Below are positions 22,350 to 31,299 of a stretch of 64,000 nucleotides of DNA, piece by piece. Location: the NCBI RefSeq assembly GCF_018613795.1, contig NZ_JAGGPN010000022.1, positions 34,083 to 98,082 of the forward strand. The letters run 5' to 3'. Under the pieces are notes generated by a model. That model was not told the origin of the DNA. It saw only the letters and a list, made by a program, of their open reading frames with translations, and did no database searches. Origin of the DNA: Arthrobacter sp. ISL-65 (GTDB lineage Bacteria > Actinomycetota > Actinomycetes > Actinomycetales > Micrococcaceae). Position numbers and translations under genes: made by a program. The first letter of the stretch is position 1, and every line of letters starts with the position of its first letter.

Positions 22350-23990
22350 ATGCCTGAACTCGACCAATTGATCCTGAATGCCCGCGAAGCTTATGACCGC
22401 CGGGACTGGGCCGGCGCACGGCGCGGCTTCGGCGCCGCGCGACTGCAGGCGCCGCTTGACGCGCCGGACCTCGATGCGCTGGCGAGTTCGGCCTGGTGGC
22501 TGGGCGACACATCCGGGGCGCTGGCCACGGCCGAAGAACTGTACCGCCGGCTGGCGGGCGACGGGGACCGGACCGGTGCCGCGATGGCCGCGCTCAACCT
22601 GTCCCTCCGCTGGGGCACCCGGGGCGACCTCGCCGTGGCTTCCGGATGGCTGAACCGCGCACGGCGCATGCTGGAGGGGCTCCCGGAAGGCCCGCCCAGC
22701 GGCTATTTGCTCTACCTCGAGGCGGGCATGACCATGGACGTCGAGGGCGATCCGGCACCCGCCCGGACGGCTGCGGCAACGGTCGAAGCCCTCGCCGACC
22801 GCTTCGGGGATCCGGCACTGGCGTGCTTTGCCAGAGTCTTGTTCGGCCTGGCGCTGGTCCGGGAGGGACAGACCGAGGCAGGATTCGGAGACCTCGACGA
22901 GGCCATGCTTCCTGTCCTCGCCGGTGAGGTTCCGCAGGAGTGGGCCGGCGACATCTACTGCACGGTGACCCATCTCTGCCACGTGCTGGGCGACTTTTCC
23001 CGGATGCGGTCCTGGACCACGGCCATGGAGCGGTGGACCGCGGGACAATCCCGCACATTCGTCTACGCCGATGTGACCCGGGTCCACGAGCTCCAACTCC
23101 TTAGTGCAGAGGGCAACTGGGATGCCGCGGAGCAGGAACTCTTGCCCCTCAGTGACAGGCTGGCCCAGGCCCACGGCTGGATGGCTGGCGCCGGCTACTA
23201 CGAGCTCGGCGAGATCCGCCGTCTGCGGGGCGACCCGGCCGGCGCCCTCGATGCATACGCCCGGGCGCGGGACGTCGGCGTCGAACCTCAACCGGGTGAG
23301 GCCCGGCTGCACCTCGCCGCCGGTGAGCGCGGCCTGGCGCTGGAGCAGCTGCGGGTGGCCCTGGCCGTAAGCGGACCGCTCGATAAAGCCCGGCTGCTGC
23401 TTGCCGCCACCGAGCTGGCAGCGGCGTCCGGGCAGGAGGACCTCGCCACAACATGCTGCGCCGAGTTGGAGCAGACGGCGGCCCGCTATTCCTCCCCTGG
23501 ACTGCGGGCGTGGGCAGCTCAGGCCCGGGGTGTTGTCCTGCTGGGAGCGGGCCAGACAGCGGAAGCCCTGGCCGCCTTCGAAGCGGCAGGCCGGATCTAC
23601 CGCGACCAGCGGGCCCGCTACAGCACGGCTGTCATCCATGAACTGGAATCGTCCTGCCGGAGGTCACTAGGCAATCCGGAAGCAGCCGAGGCGGACCTGG
23701 CCACAGCGGCGGCCATCTACCGGCAGCTTGGCGCTGAGCCCGACCTCCAGCGGATCCAGGCTTACCTGCAACGGAATCATGAGTCTGCGCCGGGCGGGCT
23801 CACCGCCCGCGAGGCCGAAATCCTGGCGCTGGTCAGCGGCGGCGCGAGCAACCGCCAGGTGGCCGATGCCCTGGTCATCAGCGAAAAAACCGTGGGCCGC
23901 CACCTGGCCAACATCTTCGGCAAGATCGGCGTCTCCTCGCGCACCGGCGCCGCGGCGTGGGCGCATGAGCACGGCCGCCCCGGATCCTAA
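22350..23990 (+). CDS. TPR-repeat LuxR-type regulator
   Basis: A 546-residue protein. Residues 1 to about 475 are helical tetratricopeptide-like repeats (AREAYDRRDWAGARRGFGAA, LASSAWWLGDTSGALATAEELYRR, GQTAEALAAFEAAGRIYRDQRAR). The last 65 residues are a LuxR/GerE helix-turn-helix (GGLTAREAEILALVSGGASNRQVADALV then SEKTVGRHLANIFGKIGV). There is no P-loop ATPase, so it is not a full LAL/MalT-type STAND regulator but resembles the C-terminal half of one. The signal is unknown. The gene directly precedes a methyltransferase gene whose upstream region holds an inverted repeat, so it may be the local regulator. Confidence 0.85.
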   Translation: MPELDQLILNAREAYDRRDWAGARRGFGAARLQAPLDAPDLDALASSAWWLGDTSGALATAEELYRRLAGDGDRTGAAMAALNLSLRWGTRGDLAVASGWLNRARRMLEGLPEGPPSGYLLYLEAGMTMDVEGDPAPARTAAATVEALADRFGDPALACFARVLFGLALVREGQTEAGFGDLDEAMLPVLAGEVPQEWAGDIYCTVTHLCHVLGDFSRMRSWTTAMERWTAGQSRTFVYADVTRVHELQLLSAEGNWDAAEQELLPLSDRLAQAHGWMAGAGYYELGEIRRLRGDPAGALDAYARARDVGVEPQPGEARLHLAAGERGLALEQLRVALAVSGPLDKARLLLAATELAAASGQEDLATTCCAELEQTAARYSSPGLRAWAAQARGVVLLGAGQTAEALAAFEAAGRIYRDQRARYSTAVIHELESSCRRSLGNPEAAEADLATAAAIYRQLGAEPDLQRIQAYLQRNHESAPGGLTAREAEILALVSGGASNRQVADALVISEKTVGRHLANIFGKIGVSSRTGAAAWAHEHGRPGS

Positions 23991-23997
23991 GCGGCGC

Positions 23998-24036
23998 ATA
24001 CATCATCTGCCCCATCCCCGCGCGGAAAAGATGTAT
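23998..24036 (+). promoter_or_regulatory. Inverted repeat upstream of the methyltransferase gene
   Basis: ATACATC (23998-24004) and GATGTAT (24030-24036) are perfect seven-base arms spaced about three helical turns apart. A possible -10, TACCTT (24071-24076), lies downstream. It may be the operator of the upstream LuxR-type protein; this is inference. A short direct repeat GGTCCGCA follows at 24087 and 24106. Confidence 0.3.
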
Positions 24037-24133
24037 CGTCCGCCCGACGCGGGGCGGTCCTCCGCGGGCCTACCTTCGGAAGTAGCGGTCCGCAGTCCCC
24101 AAAAAGGTCCGCACTTACCGAAAGGCACAAACA

Positions 24134-25234
24134 ATGAGCACCTTCCAAAGCCAGGCAGTCGCCGCCCCCGAGGCAGCCGTCGAGGCTGCTGCCGGGAGGC
24201 TGGTGGGGATCCTCAACGACAGTTCCGCGGCCATCCTGGCCAGCATCGGCTACCAGACCGGCCTCTTCGAGGCGATGGCGGACCTGCCGGCCGCCACCAG
24301 CGAGCAGATCGCCGACGCCGCGGGGCTCAATGAACGCTACGTCCGCGAATGGCTGGGCGGGATGGCCACCGCCAGGTTCGTCGACTACAACCCCGCGGCA
24401 CGGACCTACCTGCTGCGCCCCGACATCGCCCCGTCCGTCACCGGCCCCGGGGTGGACAACCTGGCCCGAACGCTGATGTACATCACGCTGATGGGAGAAG
24501 TGGCGGGCAAGATCGCCGGCAAGTTCCGGACCGGTGGCGGCCTGGACTACGCCGACTACCCGGGCTTCGTGGAGATCCAGGCAGCGGACAGCGGCTCCGT
24601 GCACGACGCGTCCCTCATCGACGCCATCCTTCCGCTCTGCGGACGCGTGGACGCGCTGCGGACGGGCATCGACGTCGCAGATATCGGCTGCGGCGCCGGG
24701 CACGCGGTGAACCTGATGGCAGCAGCTTTCCCGGCCAGCAGGTTCACCGGTTATGACTTCCTCGAGGAAGCCCTGACCGCCGGCCGGGCCGAGGCTGAAC
24801 GCCTTGGCCTCACCAACGTGCGTTTCGTCCAGCGCGACGCCGCCGGCCTGGACATCGACGAAGAGTTGGACCTGATCACCGTCTTCGATGCCATCCACGA
24901 CCAGGCACACCCGGCCACCGTCCTGCGGAACATTCACCAGGCCCTGCGGCCCGGCGGAACGTTCCTGATGGTGGACATGAAGGCGTCCAGCAAACTCGAG
25001 GAAAACCTCAACCTGCCATGGGCGACGTTCCTCTACGCCATCTCCACCACGCACTGCATGTCGGTGTCGCTCGCCCAGGACGGCGATGCACTGGGCACGG
25101 TGTGGGGTGTCCAGCTGGCCGAGTCCATGGTGCGGGAGGCCGGCTTCGAACAGGTTGACGTCAAGGAATTGGACGAGGATCCCTTCAATGCGTACTTCGT
25201 CGCTAGGAAGCAGGAGCTGCCGCGGCCCCGTTGA
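24134..25234 (+). CDS. Class I SAM-dependent methyltransferase with winged-helix N-terminus
   Basis: A 366-residue protein. The N-terminal 100 residues form a winged-helix dimerisation domain (TGLFEAMADLPAATSEQIADAAGLNERYVREWLGGM) as in Rv2258c-like and O-methyltransferase families. The Rossmann domain has motif I VADIGCGAGHAVNLM with Asp183, then FTGYDFLEEAL, FVQRDAAGLDI and LITVFDAIHDQAHPATVLRNI. The motif FLMVDMKASSKLEENL follows. The acceptor is unknown. The ATG follows ACCGAAAGGCACAAACA. The last 32 bases overlap the convergent VOC gene. Confidence 0.88.
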   Translation: MSTFQSQAVAAPEAAVEAAAGRLVGILNDSSAAILASIGYQTGLFEAMADLPAATSEQIADAAGLNERYVREWLGGMATARFVDYNPAARTYLLRPDIAPSVTGPGVDNLARTLMYITLMGEVAGKIAGKFRTGGGLDYADYPGFVEIQAADSGSVHDASLIDAILPLCGRVDALRTGIDVADIGCGAGHAVNLMAAAFPASRFTGYDFLEEALTAGRAEAERLGLTNVRFVQRDAAGLDIDEELDLITVFDAIHDQAHPATVLRNIHQALRPGGTFLMVDMKASSKLEENLNLPWATFLYAISTTHCMSVSLAQDGDALGTVWGVQLAESMVREAGFEQVDVKELDEDPFNAYFVARKQELPRPR

Positions 25235-25634
25235 CGTTCACCAGCCATGCGATGCCGAACTTGTCGGTGCACATGCCGAAGATGTCGCCCCACGGAGCCT
25301 TCTCCATCGGGACGGTGACGGTGCCGCCGTCGCCGGACAGCTTGTCGTAGTAGCCGCGCAGTTCGGCCTCGTCGTCCCCGCTGAGCGACACGGAAATGTT
25401 GTTGCCCGGCGAGTAGTCCATGGAGTTGGGGGTGTCGGCCCCCATGAGCACAAGCCCCTTCTCGGCGGTCAGCATCCCGTGCATGATCTTGTCAGCCTCG
25501 GCCGGGTCTTCGCTCGCGTGGAACTCCCCGAAGGTGCTGAGCGCCAGGTCGCCGCCGAACACTGACTGGTAAAAGGTCATGGCGTCGCGGGCGTTGTCAC
25601 GGAAGCTGATGTACGGGTTGAGCAGGGTGGACAC
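25203..25634 (-). CDS. VOC superfamily (PhnB-like) protein
   Basis: A 143-residue protein of the PhnB/glyoxalase-like vicinal-oxygen-chelate family: LNPYISFRDNARDAMTFYQSVFGGDL at the start and WGDIFGMCTDKFGIAWLVN at the end. These small proteins usually form dimers and many lack a known substrate. The GTG start follows AAGGAGAACCGACC. Its 3' end overlaps that of the convergent methyltransferase gene by 32 bases, so the two mRNAs are antisense to each other there. Confidence 0.88.
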   Translation of the reverse strand: MSTLLNPYISFRDNARDAMTFYQSVFGGDLALSTFGEFHASEDPAEADKIMHGMLTAEKGLVLMGADTPNSMDYSPGNNISVSLSGDDEAELRGYYDKLSGDGGTVTVPMEKAPWGDIFGMCTDKFGIAWLVNVNGAAAAPAS

Positions 25635-25741
25635 GGTCGGTTCTCCTTCGGCTATGCGTGTGGCGCCTTATGTGCGCGACGCCCGGCACTACACATGTTG
25701 CCCGAATCCGGCTCCCCTTCATAGGGGTTCGGCGGCGGCGG

Positions 25742-26416
25742 TCAGGGCCGGAAGCGGTAACCGATGCCGGCCTCGGTCAGCAGATGGCGCGGGTTGCCTG
25801 TGTCCGCCTCCAGCTTGCGCCGGAGCTGGGCCATGTACACCCGCAGGTAGTTGGCTTCCTTCTCATAGGCTGGCCCCCAGACGGTGGCCAGGATCTGTTG
25901 CTGGGTGATGAGCTTCCCCGGGTTCCGCACCAGCAGTTCAAGGATGCTCCACTCCGTGGGAGTGAGCCGGACAGGCTCACCATTCCGGGTGACCATCCGC
26001 CGCCCCAGGTCAACACTGAACTCCGCGGTGTCCACGGTGGACGGCTCGGCGGTTTCCGGCGCGCGGCGCAGGAGCGCGCGAAGCCGGGCCAGGAGTTCCT
26101 CCAGCCCGAAGGGCTTGGTGATGTAATCGTCCGCGCCGGCGTCGAGGGCGTCCACTTTGTCCGATGAACCGTGCCGGGCCGAGAGCACCAGAACCGGGGC
26201 GGAGCTCCAGCGGCGGAGTTCCCTGAGGACCGCCGCACCGTCCATGTCCGGCAGTCCCAGGTCCAGGACAACAAGCCCGGGCGGATTGCGCGAGGCAGCA
26301 ATCAGCGCGGCCTCGCCGTCCGCGGCCGTCTCCACGGCGTAGCCGTGCGCCTGCAACGTGATCCGCAGCGCCTTCAGCAGATGCTGGTCATCATCCACAA
26401 CGAGGACGCCCGTCAC
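25742..26416 (-). CDS. kdpE: KdpE-like response regulator
   Basis: A 224-residue OmpR-family response regulator. The receiver domain has the acidic pocket VVDDDQHLL and phospho-acceptor Asp52 in LVVLDLGLPDMDG. The C-terminal winged helix (LTPTEWSILELLVRNPGKLITQQQILATVWG and YLRVYMAQLRRKLE) matches KdpE closely. The GTG start overlaps the kdpD stop by four bases, so the pair is translationally coupled. No kdpFABC genes lie in the window. The likely target is the permease divergent from kdpD, where a tandem repeat typical of OmpR-family sites is present. Confidence 0.9.
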   Translation of the reverse strand: MTGVLVVDDDQHLLKALRITLQAHGYAVETAADGEAALIAASRNPPGLVVLDLGLPDMDGAAVLRELRRWSSAPVLVLSARHGSSDKVDALDAGADDYITKPFGLEELLARLRALLRRAPETAEPSTVDTAEFSVDLGRRMVTRNGEPVRLTPTEWSILELLVRNPGKLITQQQILATVWGPAYEKEANYLRVYMAQLRRKLEADTGNPRHLLTEAGIGYRFRP

Positions 26417-28353
26417 TGGGCAGTCTCCTGTGGAGATACGGCAGGTGAAACGCCAGGAGCGACGGCGGATGCCCCGCCGTCGGCAATGGTTGTGTCATGT
26501 CCCGTTGACAGGGGAAGCCGGATGACCATGGTGAGCCCCCCGCCGGGCGTCTCCTCTGCCGCCAGGCTGCCGCCCATGGCCGAGACGAACCCCCTTGCGA
26601 CCGCCAGTCCAAGGCCCACGCCGCTCGACTGGGACACATCGTCCAGTCGCTGGAACGGCCGGAACATCGCGGGCACGTTCCGGCCCGGCACACCGCGTCC
26701 GTGGTCGATGATCCTCAGTTCACCTGCCGGGTGCCCGTTAAGGACGGTGCCGCTGAGCCCGCCCGTCGCCGCCGTCACTTTTACGTCAGAGGCCGGGGCG
26801 TACTTGACCGCGTTTTCCGCGATATTGGCGATGACGCGCTCCAGCAGGACTGCGTCGGCGTCGACGGCGGGAAGGTTCGGCGGCAGTTCCACTCGCACAC
26901 TCCCCGCCGGAAGGCCACGCAGCGCGGGAGGCACAACATCGAGCCACCGAACGGGCTTCAGCAGGGGACGGACTGAGTCGGCGGTGATCCTGGACATGTC
27001 GAGGAGGTTGCCCACCAGGGCGTCCAGCCGGTCCGAGCATTCGTCGATGGTTTCCAACAGCTCCTGTTTCTCCTCGGGGGGATACGTGACGGCGGTCTGC
27101 AGGAGGCCGCCGACGGCGAGCTTGATTCCGGCGAGCGGCGTGCGGAGGTCGTGGGAGACGGCACGCAGGATGGCGGTGCGCATGGTGTTTCCCTCGGCAA
27201 GCCGCAGCACCTCGAGGCGGCTGGCGGCCAGCTGCTGGCGCTCCAGCTGGGCCAGCACGTGCGCGGCGAAGGCGCCCAGCAGGCTGCTGTCGGCAGCCGG
27301 CACGGTCCTGCCGAACAGCACCAGCCAGGTGCCGTCGTCGACCGGTTCCACGGTGTGCCCGGCGAATTCCGTGCCTTCCCGTTCATGCTCCGTCAGCTCG
27401 CCCGCACTCGCGAGCAGCCGCGCGCCGGGATCGGCGCCGGATGCGGGTTCGAAGGCGGACCCGCTGAAGAGAGCCGCGCCGCGTACCCCGAAGACGTCCA
27501 GCGCCTGTGCCAGCAGGCTGCCCACCGTATCTTCCGCGCGGGTGGCGCCGCGGGCCAGCTCACCGAGCGTGGCCGCCTCGGCGCGCGCGCGGGCGGCCTC
27601 CTTGGAACGGCGTGCGGACCTGTCCACGACGCCGGCCACGGCCACCGAGACGCCGACGAAAACGCCGAGGGAAAGCAGGTCCTGCGGATCGCCGATGGCC
27701 AGCTCACCCACCGGCGGCGTCGAGAAGTAGTTGACCAGCTGGCTGCTCCAGAGTGCACCGGCGACGGCAGGCCAGAGCCCGCCCACGAGCGCCACGGCCA
27801 CGGCCCCGGCCAGCTGGACCAGGACGGCGGTGGCCACGCTGTGCTCGATGACGGCGAGCGCCAGCTGCATCAGGATGGGGACGGCGGCCGCCAGTACGAA
27901 GCCGACGGCGACGCGCACGCGGCCAAGGTCCCGCTGCCGACGCCGGCCCGTGCCGCGCCCGGCCAGGGGATGCGGCACCACCTGCACGTCAAGGTCGCCG
28001 GCACGGCGGATGATCCGCGTCTCTGTGCCGCCCGACAGGAGCCTGGTCAGAGGGTGCGCGCGCGACTGGCCGATGACCAGCCTGGTTGCGCCCACATGGG
28101 ACGCGAACCCCAGGAGTGCTTCGACGGGGTCATGGGCGGCGACGGTGTGGTAGCTTCCGCCCAGCTCCACCACCAGACGGCGCTGCGATTCCAGGGCGCT
28201 GGTGGATTCGCGCGACGCGCCCTCCGCGGAACGGATGTGCACGGCGAGCAGCTCACCGCCACCGGCGCCGTCCAGGACTTTGACGGCACGGCGGATCAGG
28301 ATCTCCCCCTCAAGGCCTCCCGACAAGCCAATGACGATCCGTTCCCCTGCCAT
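26413..28353 (-). CDS. kdpD: KdpD-like sensor kinase lacking the N-terminal KdpD domain
   Basis: A 646-residue histidine kinase. It begins with a universal-stress-protein domain (residues 1-120, MAGERIVIGLSGG). Four membrane helices of the DUF4118 type follow (about 145-250), then a GAF-like region, the dimerisation helix with His401 in AVSHDLRTPLAGIKLAVGG, and the ATPase domain (VIANIAENAVKYAP, DHGRGVPG, GVGLGLAVARGF). Compared with E. coli KdpD (894 residues) the roughly 220-residue N-terminal KdpD domain with its P-loop is absent. Some actinobacterial paralogues share this. The start is placed at MAGER by homology. K+ or turgor sensing is inferred. Confidence 0.88.
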   Translation of the reverse strand: MAGERIVIGLSGGLEGEILIRRAVKVLDGAGGGELLAVHIRSAEGASRESTSALESQRRLVVELGGSYHTVAAHDPVEALLGFASHVGATRLVIGQSRAHPLTRLLSGGTETRIIRRAGDLDVQVVPHPLAGRGTGRRRQRDLGRVRVAVGFVLAAAVPILMQLALAVIEHSVATAVLVQLAGAVAVALVGGLWPAVAGALWSSQLVNYFSTPPVGELAIGDPQDLLSLGVFVGVSVAVAGVVDRSARRSKEAARARAEAATLGELARGATRAEDTVGSLLAQALDVFGVRGAALFSGSAFEPASGADPGARLLASAGELTEHEREGTEFAGHTVEPVDDGTWLVLFGRTVPAADSSLLGAFAAHVLAQLERQQLAASRLEVLRLAEGNTMRTAILRAVSHDLRTPLAGIKLAVGGLLQTAVTYPPEEKQELLETIDECSDRLDALVGNLLDMSRITADSVRPLLKPVRWLDVVPPALRGLPAGSVRVELPPNLPAVDADAVLLERVIANIAENAVKYAPASDVKVTAATGGLSGTVLNGHPAGELRIIDHGRGVPGRNVPAMFRPFQRLDDVSQSSGVGLGLAVARGFVSAMGGSLAAEETPGGGLTMVIRLPLSTGHDTTIADGGASAVAPGVSPAVSPQETAQ

Positions 28354-28417
28354 GACGCCATTCTTCCACCAGTCCGCCGGCCCGGGCGGCACGCGCGGTG
28401 GGGTGCCTCAGACCGGC

Positions 28418-28434
28418 GTTAAGGATCCGTCAAG
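28418..28434 (+). promoter_or_regulatory. Candidate KdpE box (tandem GTTAAG/GTCAAG)
   Basis: GTTAAG (28418-28423) and GTCAAG (28429-28434) are repeated at an 11-base period, the usual spacing of OmpR-family half-sites. They lie about 40 bases upstream of a possible -10, TACGTT (28473-28478), that points toward the permease. Confidence 0.4.
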
Positions 28435-28499
28435 ATTCCGCTGCGGGCGGTTCCGGCGCTCCGGCGCGGTGCTACGTTCGGCTGTGCCCGCACGAAAAT

Positions 28500-28532
28500 G
28501 CCGCGGCGGCAGTAACTGGCCGCGGCGGCAGT
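28500..28532 (+). repeat. Direct repeat in the permease leader
   Basis: GCCGCGGCGGCAGT occurs twice (28500-28513 and 28519-28532) at a 19-base period, inside the predicted 5' leader of the permease mRNA. It may form alternative hairpins, because each copy is itself partly self-complementary (GCCGCGGC). Function unknown. Confidence 0.5.
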
Positions 28533-28575
28533 CACATAGCGCGGTCGCGGGGCACCAGCACAGATGGAAGGCACC

Positions 28576-30552
28576 ATGACAACCATGAGCCGCCCGCCGG
28601 CGGACCCCTCGGAGCTGCGCCACACCCGCAGGCAGCGGCTGCACAGCTGGCTGCTGCTCGGCCTTCAGGACAGCAAGGGTTCCCATCAAGGGCCGGGCGG
28701 GCGGACCCTGGCGCACGAGCGGAAGCATGCGTGGTGGCAGGTCATGTGTTTGACCGGCGTGGACTACTTCTCCACCCTGGGCTACCAGCCCGCCATCGCC
28801 GCGCTCGCGGCCGGCGTCATTTCCCCGCTGGCCACGCTGGTCCTCGTGGCCGTCACGCTGTTCGGGGCGCTGCCGGTGTACCGCCGGGTGGCAGGCGAAA
28901 GCTCCCACGGGGAGGGCTCCATCGCCATGCTGGAGCGGCTGCTCCCCCGCTGGGGCGGCAAGCTGTTCGTCCTGGTGCTGCTCGGCTTCGCGGCAACGGA
29001 CTTTATGATTACCATGACCCTCTCCGCCGCGGACGCCACGGCACACCTCATCCAGAACCCGTTTGCCCCGGCGTGGCTGCAGGGGCAGGAGGTGACGGTG
29101 ACCCTCGTTCTCCTGGCCTTGCTTGCTGCCGTCTTCCTGCGCGGATTCAAGGAGGCGATCGGGATCGCCGTCGTCCTGGTGGCGGTCTATCTGGCGCTGA
29201 ACGTCGTGGTGGTGGCGAGGGCCGCCGCCGAAACGCTGGGGCACCCAACCGCCGTCGGCGACTGGTGGCAGGCGCTGGGGACATCTCACGGAAACCCTGC
29301 GCTCGCCGTCGCCATAGCCCTGCTGGTGTTCCCCAAATTGGCGCTGGGCCTGTCCGGCTTCGAAACAGGCGTGGCCGTCATGCCGCAGGTCCGCGGCCGG
29401 GACACGGACACGGAGGAGAACCCGGCGGGCCGCGTCGAAGGGACCCGCCGCATGCTGACCACCGCCGCGCTGATCATGAGCGCGTTCCTCATTGCCAGCA
29501 GCCTCACCACGGTGATCCTCATCCCGGCAGCCGAATTCGAGCCTGGCGGCCAGGCCAACGGCCGCGCCCTTGCCTTCCTGGCCCATGAATACCTGGGAAA
29601 CGGGTTCGGCACCGTCTACGACCTCAGCACCATCGCCATCCTGTGGTTCGCCGGGGCGTCGGCGATGGCCGGGCTGCTGAACCTGGTGCCGAGGTACCTT
29701 CCCCGGTACGGGATGGCACCGGAGTGGGCCAAGGCCGTCCGGCCGCTGGTGCTGGTCTTTGCCTGCATTGCCTTCCTGGTCACCATTCTTTTTAGGGCCG
29801 ACGTCGACGCCCAGGGCGGTGCGTACGCCACCGGCGTGCTGGTGCTGATGACCTCCGCCGCGGTCGCCGTCGCACTGTCCGCCCGGCGTCACCGGCAGCG
29901 GAAACGCACCGCGGGCTTTGGGCTGATCGCCTTCGTGTTCATCTACACGATGGTCGCAAACATTGTTGAGCGGCCCGAGGGCATCCGCATTGCCGCGTTC
30001 TTCATCACCGGCATCATCGTCATTTCGCTGCTGTCCAGGATCGGGCGGTCCTTCGAGCTGCACGCCACCCACGTCCGCCTCGACCGGACGGCCCTGGAAT
30101 TCGTCGCCGAGGACGAGAGCGGCCCCATCGGCATCATTGCGCACGAACCGCGCAGGCTGACCGCGGAGGCGTACCGGCAAAAACTGACATCCGCCATCGA
30201 GGTCAGCCACCTGCCGGTCCATTACGAGGCGCTGTTCCTGGAGGTGATCGTGGACGACTCGTCCGACTTCGAGACCGAACTGCAGGTACACGGCGTGGTG
30301 CGGCACGGGTACCGGGTGCTGGAGGTGCACGGGCCCGTGGTGCCGAACACCATCGCCTCCGTGCTCCTGCACATCCGGGACGTCACCGGGCTCATGCCGC
30401 ACATCTATTTCCGCTGGACCGAGGGCAATCCGGTGGTGAACCTGTTGCGCTTCCTGTTCCTCGGCGAGGGCGAGATCGCCCCGGTCACCCGGGAGGTGCT
30501 GCGGGAAGCCGAGCCGGATGTCACCAAGCGTCCGTGGGTGCATGTGGGGTGA
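28576..30552 (+). CDS. APC-superfamily permease with cytoplasmic C-terminal domain (putative K+ transporter)
   Basis: A 658-residue membrane protein. About twelve helices lie between residues 60 and 490, starting with [25 protein letters not shown], and a soluble C-terminal domain of about 170 residues follows ([22 protein letters not shown] onward). This architecture resembles the KimA group of APC-type potassium importers rather than classical amino acid permeases. Divergence from a KdpDE-like system and the KdpE-like repeat in between support K+ transport, but that is inference. The ATG at 28576 follows GGAAGG by four bases; ATGs at 28564 and 28585 are possible. Confidence 0.78.
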   Translation: MTTMSRPPADPSELRHTRRQRLHSWLLLGLQDSKGSHQGPGGRTLAHERKHAWWQVMCLTGVDYFSTLGYQPAIAALAAGVISPLATLVLVAVTLFGALPVYRRVAGESSHGEGSIAMLERLLPRWGGKLFVLVLLGFAATDFMITMTLSAADATAHLIQNPFAPAWLQGQEVTVTLVLLALLAAVFLRGFKEAIGIAVVLVAVYLALNVVVVARAAAETLGHPTAVGDWWQALGTSHGNPALAVAIALLVFPKLALGLSGFETGVAVMPQVRGRDTDTEENPAGRVEGTRRMLTTAALIMSAFLIASSLTTVILIPAAEFEPGGQANGRALAFLAHEYLGNGFGTVYDLSTIAILWFAGASAMAGLLNLVPRYLPRYGMAPEWAKAVRPLVLVFACIAFLVTILFRADVDAQGGAYATGVLVLMTSAAVAVALSARRHRQRKRTAGFGLIAFVFIYTMVANIVERPEGIRIAAFFITGIIVISLLSRIGRSFELHATHVRLDRTALEFVAEDESGPIGIIAHEPRRLTAEAYRQKLTSAIEVSHLPVHYEALFLEVIVDDSSDFETELQVHGVVRHGYRVLEVHGPVVPNTIASVLLHIRDVTGLMPHIYFRWTEGNPVVNLLRFLFLGEGEIAPVTREVLREAEPDVTKRPWVHVG

Positions 30553-30622
30553 GCACTTCCCCGGACCCCGGTGAACATGCGCGGCGCGTTGCGTGTTGCG
30601 TGCGCGGACGGACGCCGGGCCG

Positions 30623-30628
30623 TAGGCT
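30623..30628 (+). promoter_or_regulatory. Leaderless -10 box of the Sua5/YrdC gene
   Basis: TAGGCT, exactly six bases before the ATG at 30635. No ribosome-binding sequence lies between them. Confidence 0.55.
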
Positions 30629-30634
30629 CAGCGC

Positions 30635-31255
30635 ATGGCGAAATTCTTTGATGTCCACCCCGAGGATCCCCAGCCCCGCGCGATCTCGCAGATCGTGCAG
30701 CTCCTGCGATCGGGCGGGCTGATCGCCTACCCCACGGACTCCTGCTACGCCCTCGGCGCCCAGCTGGGGAACAAGGAGGCGTTGGACCGCATCCGTTCCA
30801 TCCGCCAACTGGACAGCAAGCACCATTTCACGCTGGTGTGCCAGGACTTCGCGCAGCTGGGGCAGTTCGTGAACATCGGCAACGACGTGTTCCGCAGCAT
30901 CAAGTCCGTCACTCCGGGCAGCTACACCTTCATCCTGCCGGCCACCAAGGAGGTCCCGCGCCGGCTGTTGCACCCCAAGAAGAAGACCGTGGGTGTGCGC
31001 ATCCCGCGGCACAACTTCGTGCAGGCGCTGCTGGCCGAACTCGGCGAGCCGCTGCTGTCCAGCACGCTGCTGCTGCCGGACGAGGAGGACCCGCTGACCC
31101 AGGGCTGGGAAATCAAGGAACGGCTTGACCATGTGGTGGACGCCGTGGTCGAGGCCGGCGACTGCGGCTCCGAGCCGACCACCGTCGTCGACTTCTCCGG
31201 CGGCACCGCTGAGGTGGTGCGCCGCGGCACGGGCGACCCTTCCAGGTTTGAGTAG
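30635..31255 (+). CDS. Sua5/YciO/YrdC family protein
   Basis: A 206-residue YrdC-fold protein. The fold binds ATP, and TsaC/Sua5 make threonylcarbamoyl-AMP for tRNA t6A. Signature segments are GGLIAYPTDSCYALG near residue 30, IRSIRQLDSKHHFTLVCQDF near 55, PGSYTFILPATKEVPRRL near 95 and KKTVGVRIPRHNFVQALL near 115. The length and the KHHFTL motif are closer to YciO than to TsaC, so a true t6A role is uncertain. The gene is probably leaderless and converges on the LigD-polymerase gene. Confidence 0.87.
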   Translation: MAKFFDVHPEDPQPRAISQIVQLLRSGGLIAYPTDSCYALGAQLGNKEALDRIRSIRQLDSKHHFTLVCQDFAQLGQFVNIGNDVFRSIKSVTPGSYTFILPATKEVPRRLLHPKKKTVGVRIPRHNFVQALLAELGEPLLSSTLLLPDEEDPLTQGWEIKERLDHVVDAVVEAGDCGSEPTTVVDFSGGTAEVVRRGTGDPSRFE

Positions 31256-31299
31256 GGGCGGGTTGGCGTAGCCGCGTGGCCCCGGGCGGGCGGCGCGGG

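Noticed and set aside
28408..30543. Minus-strand frame of about 710 codons opposite the APC permease
   Set aside because: His/Gln/Gly-rich shadow of the permease gene. It has no motif and no ribosome-binding sequence.
31256..31299. Terminator between the YrdC and LigD-polymerase genes
   Set aside because: A GTAGCC...GGGCTAC pairing can be drawn, but it is interrupted, includes a stop codon and has no T run.
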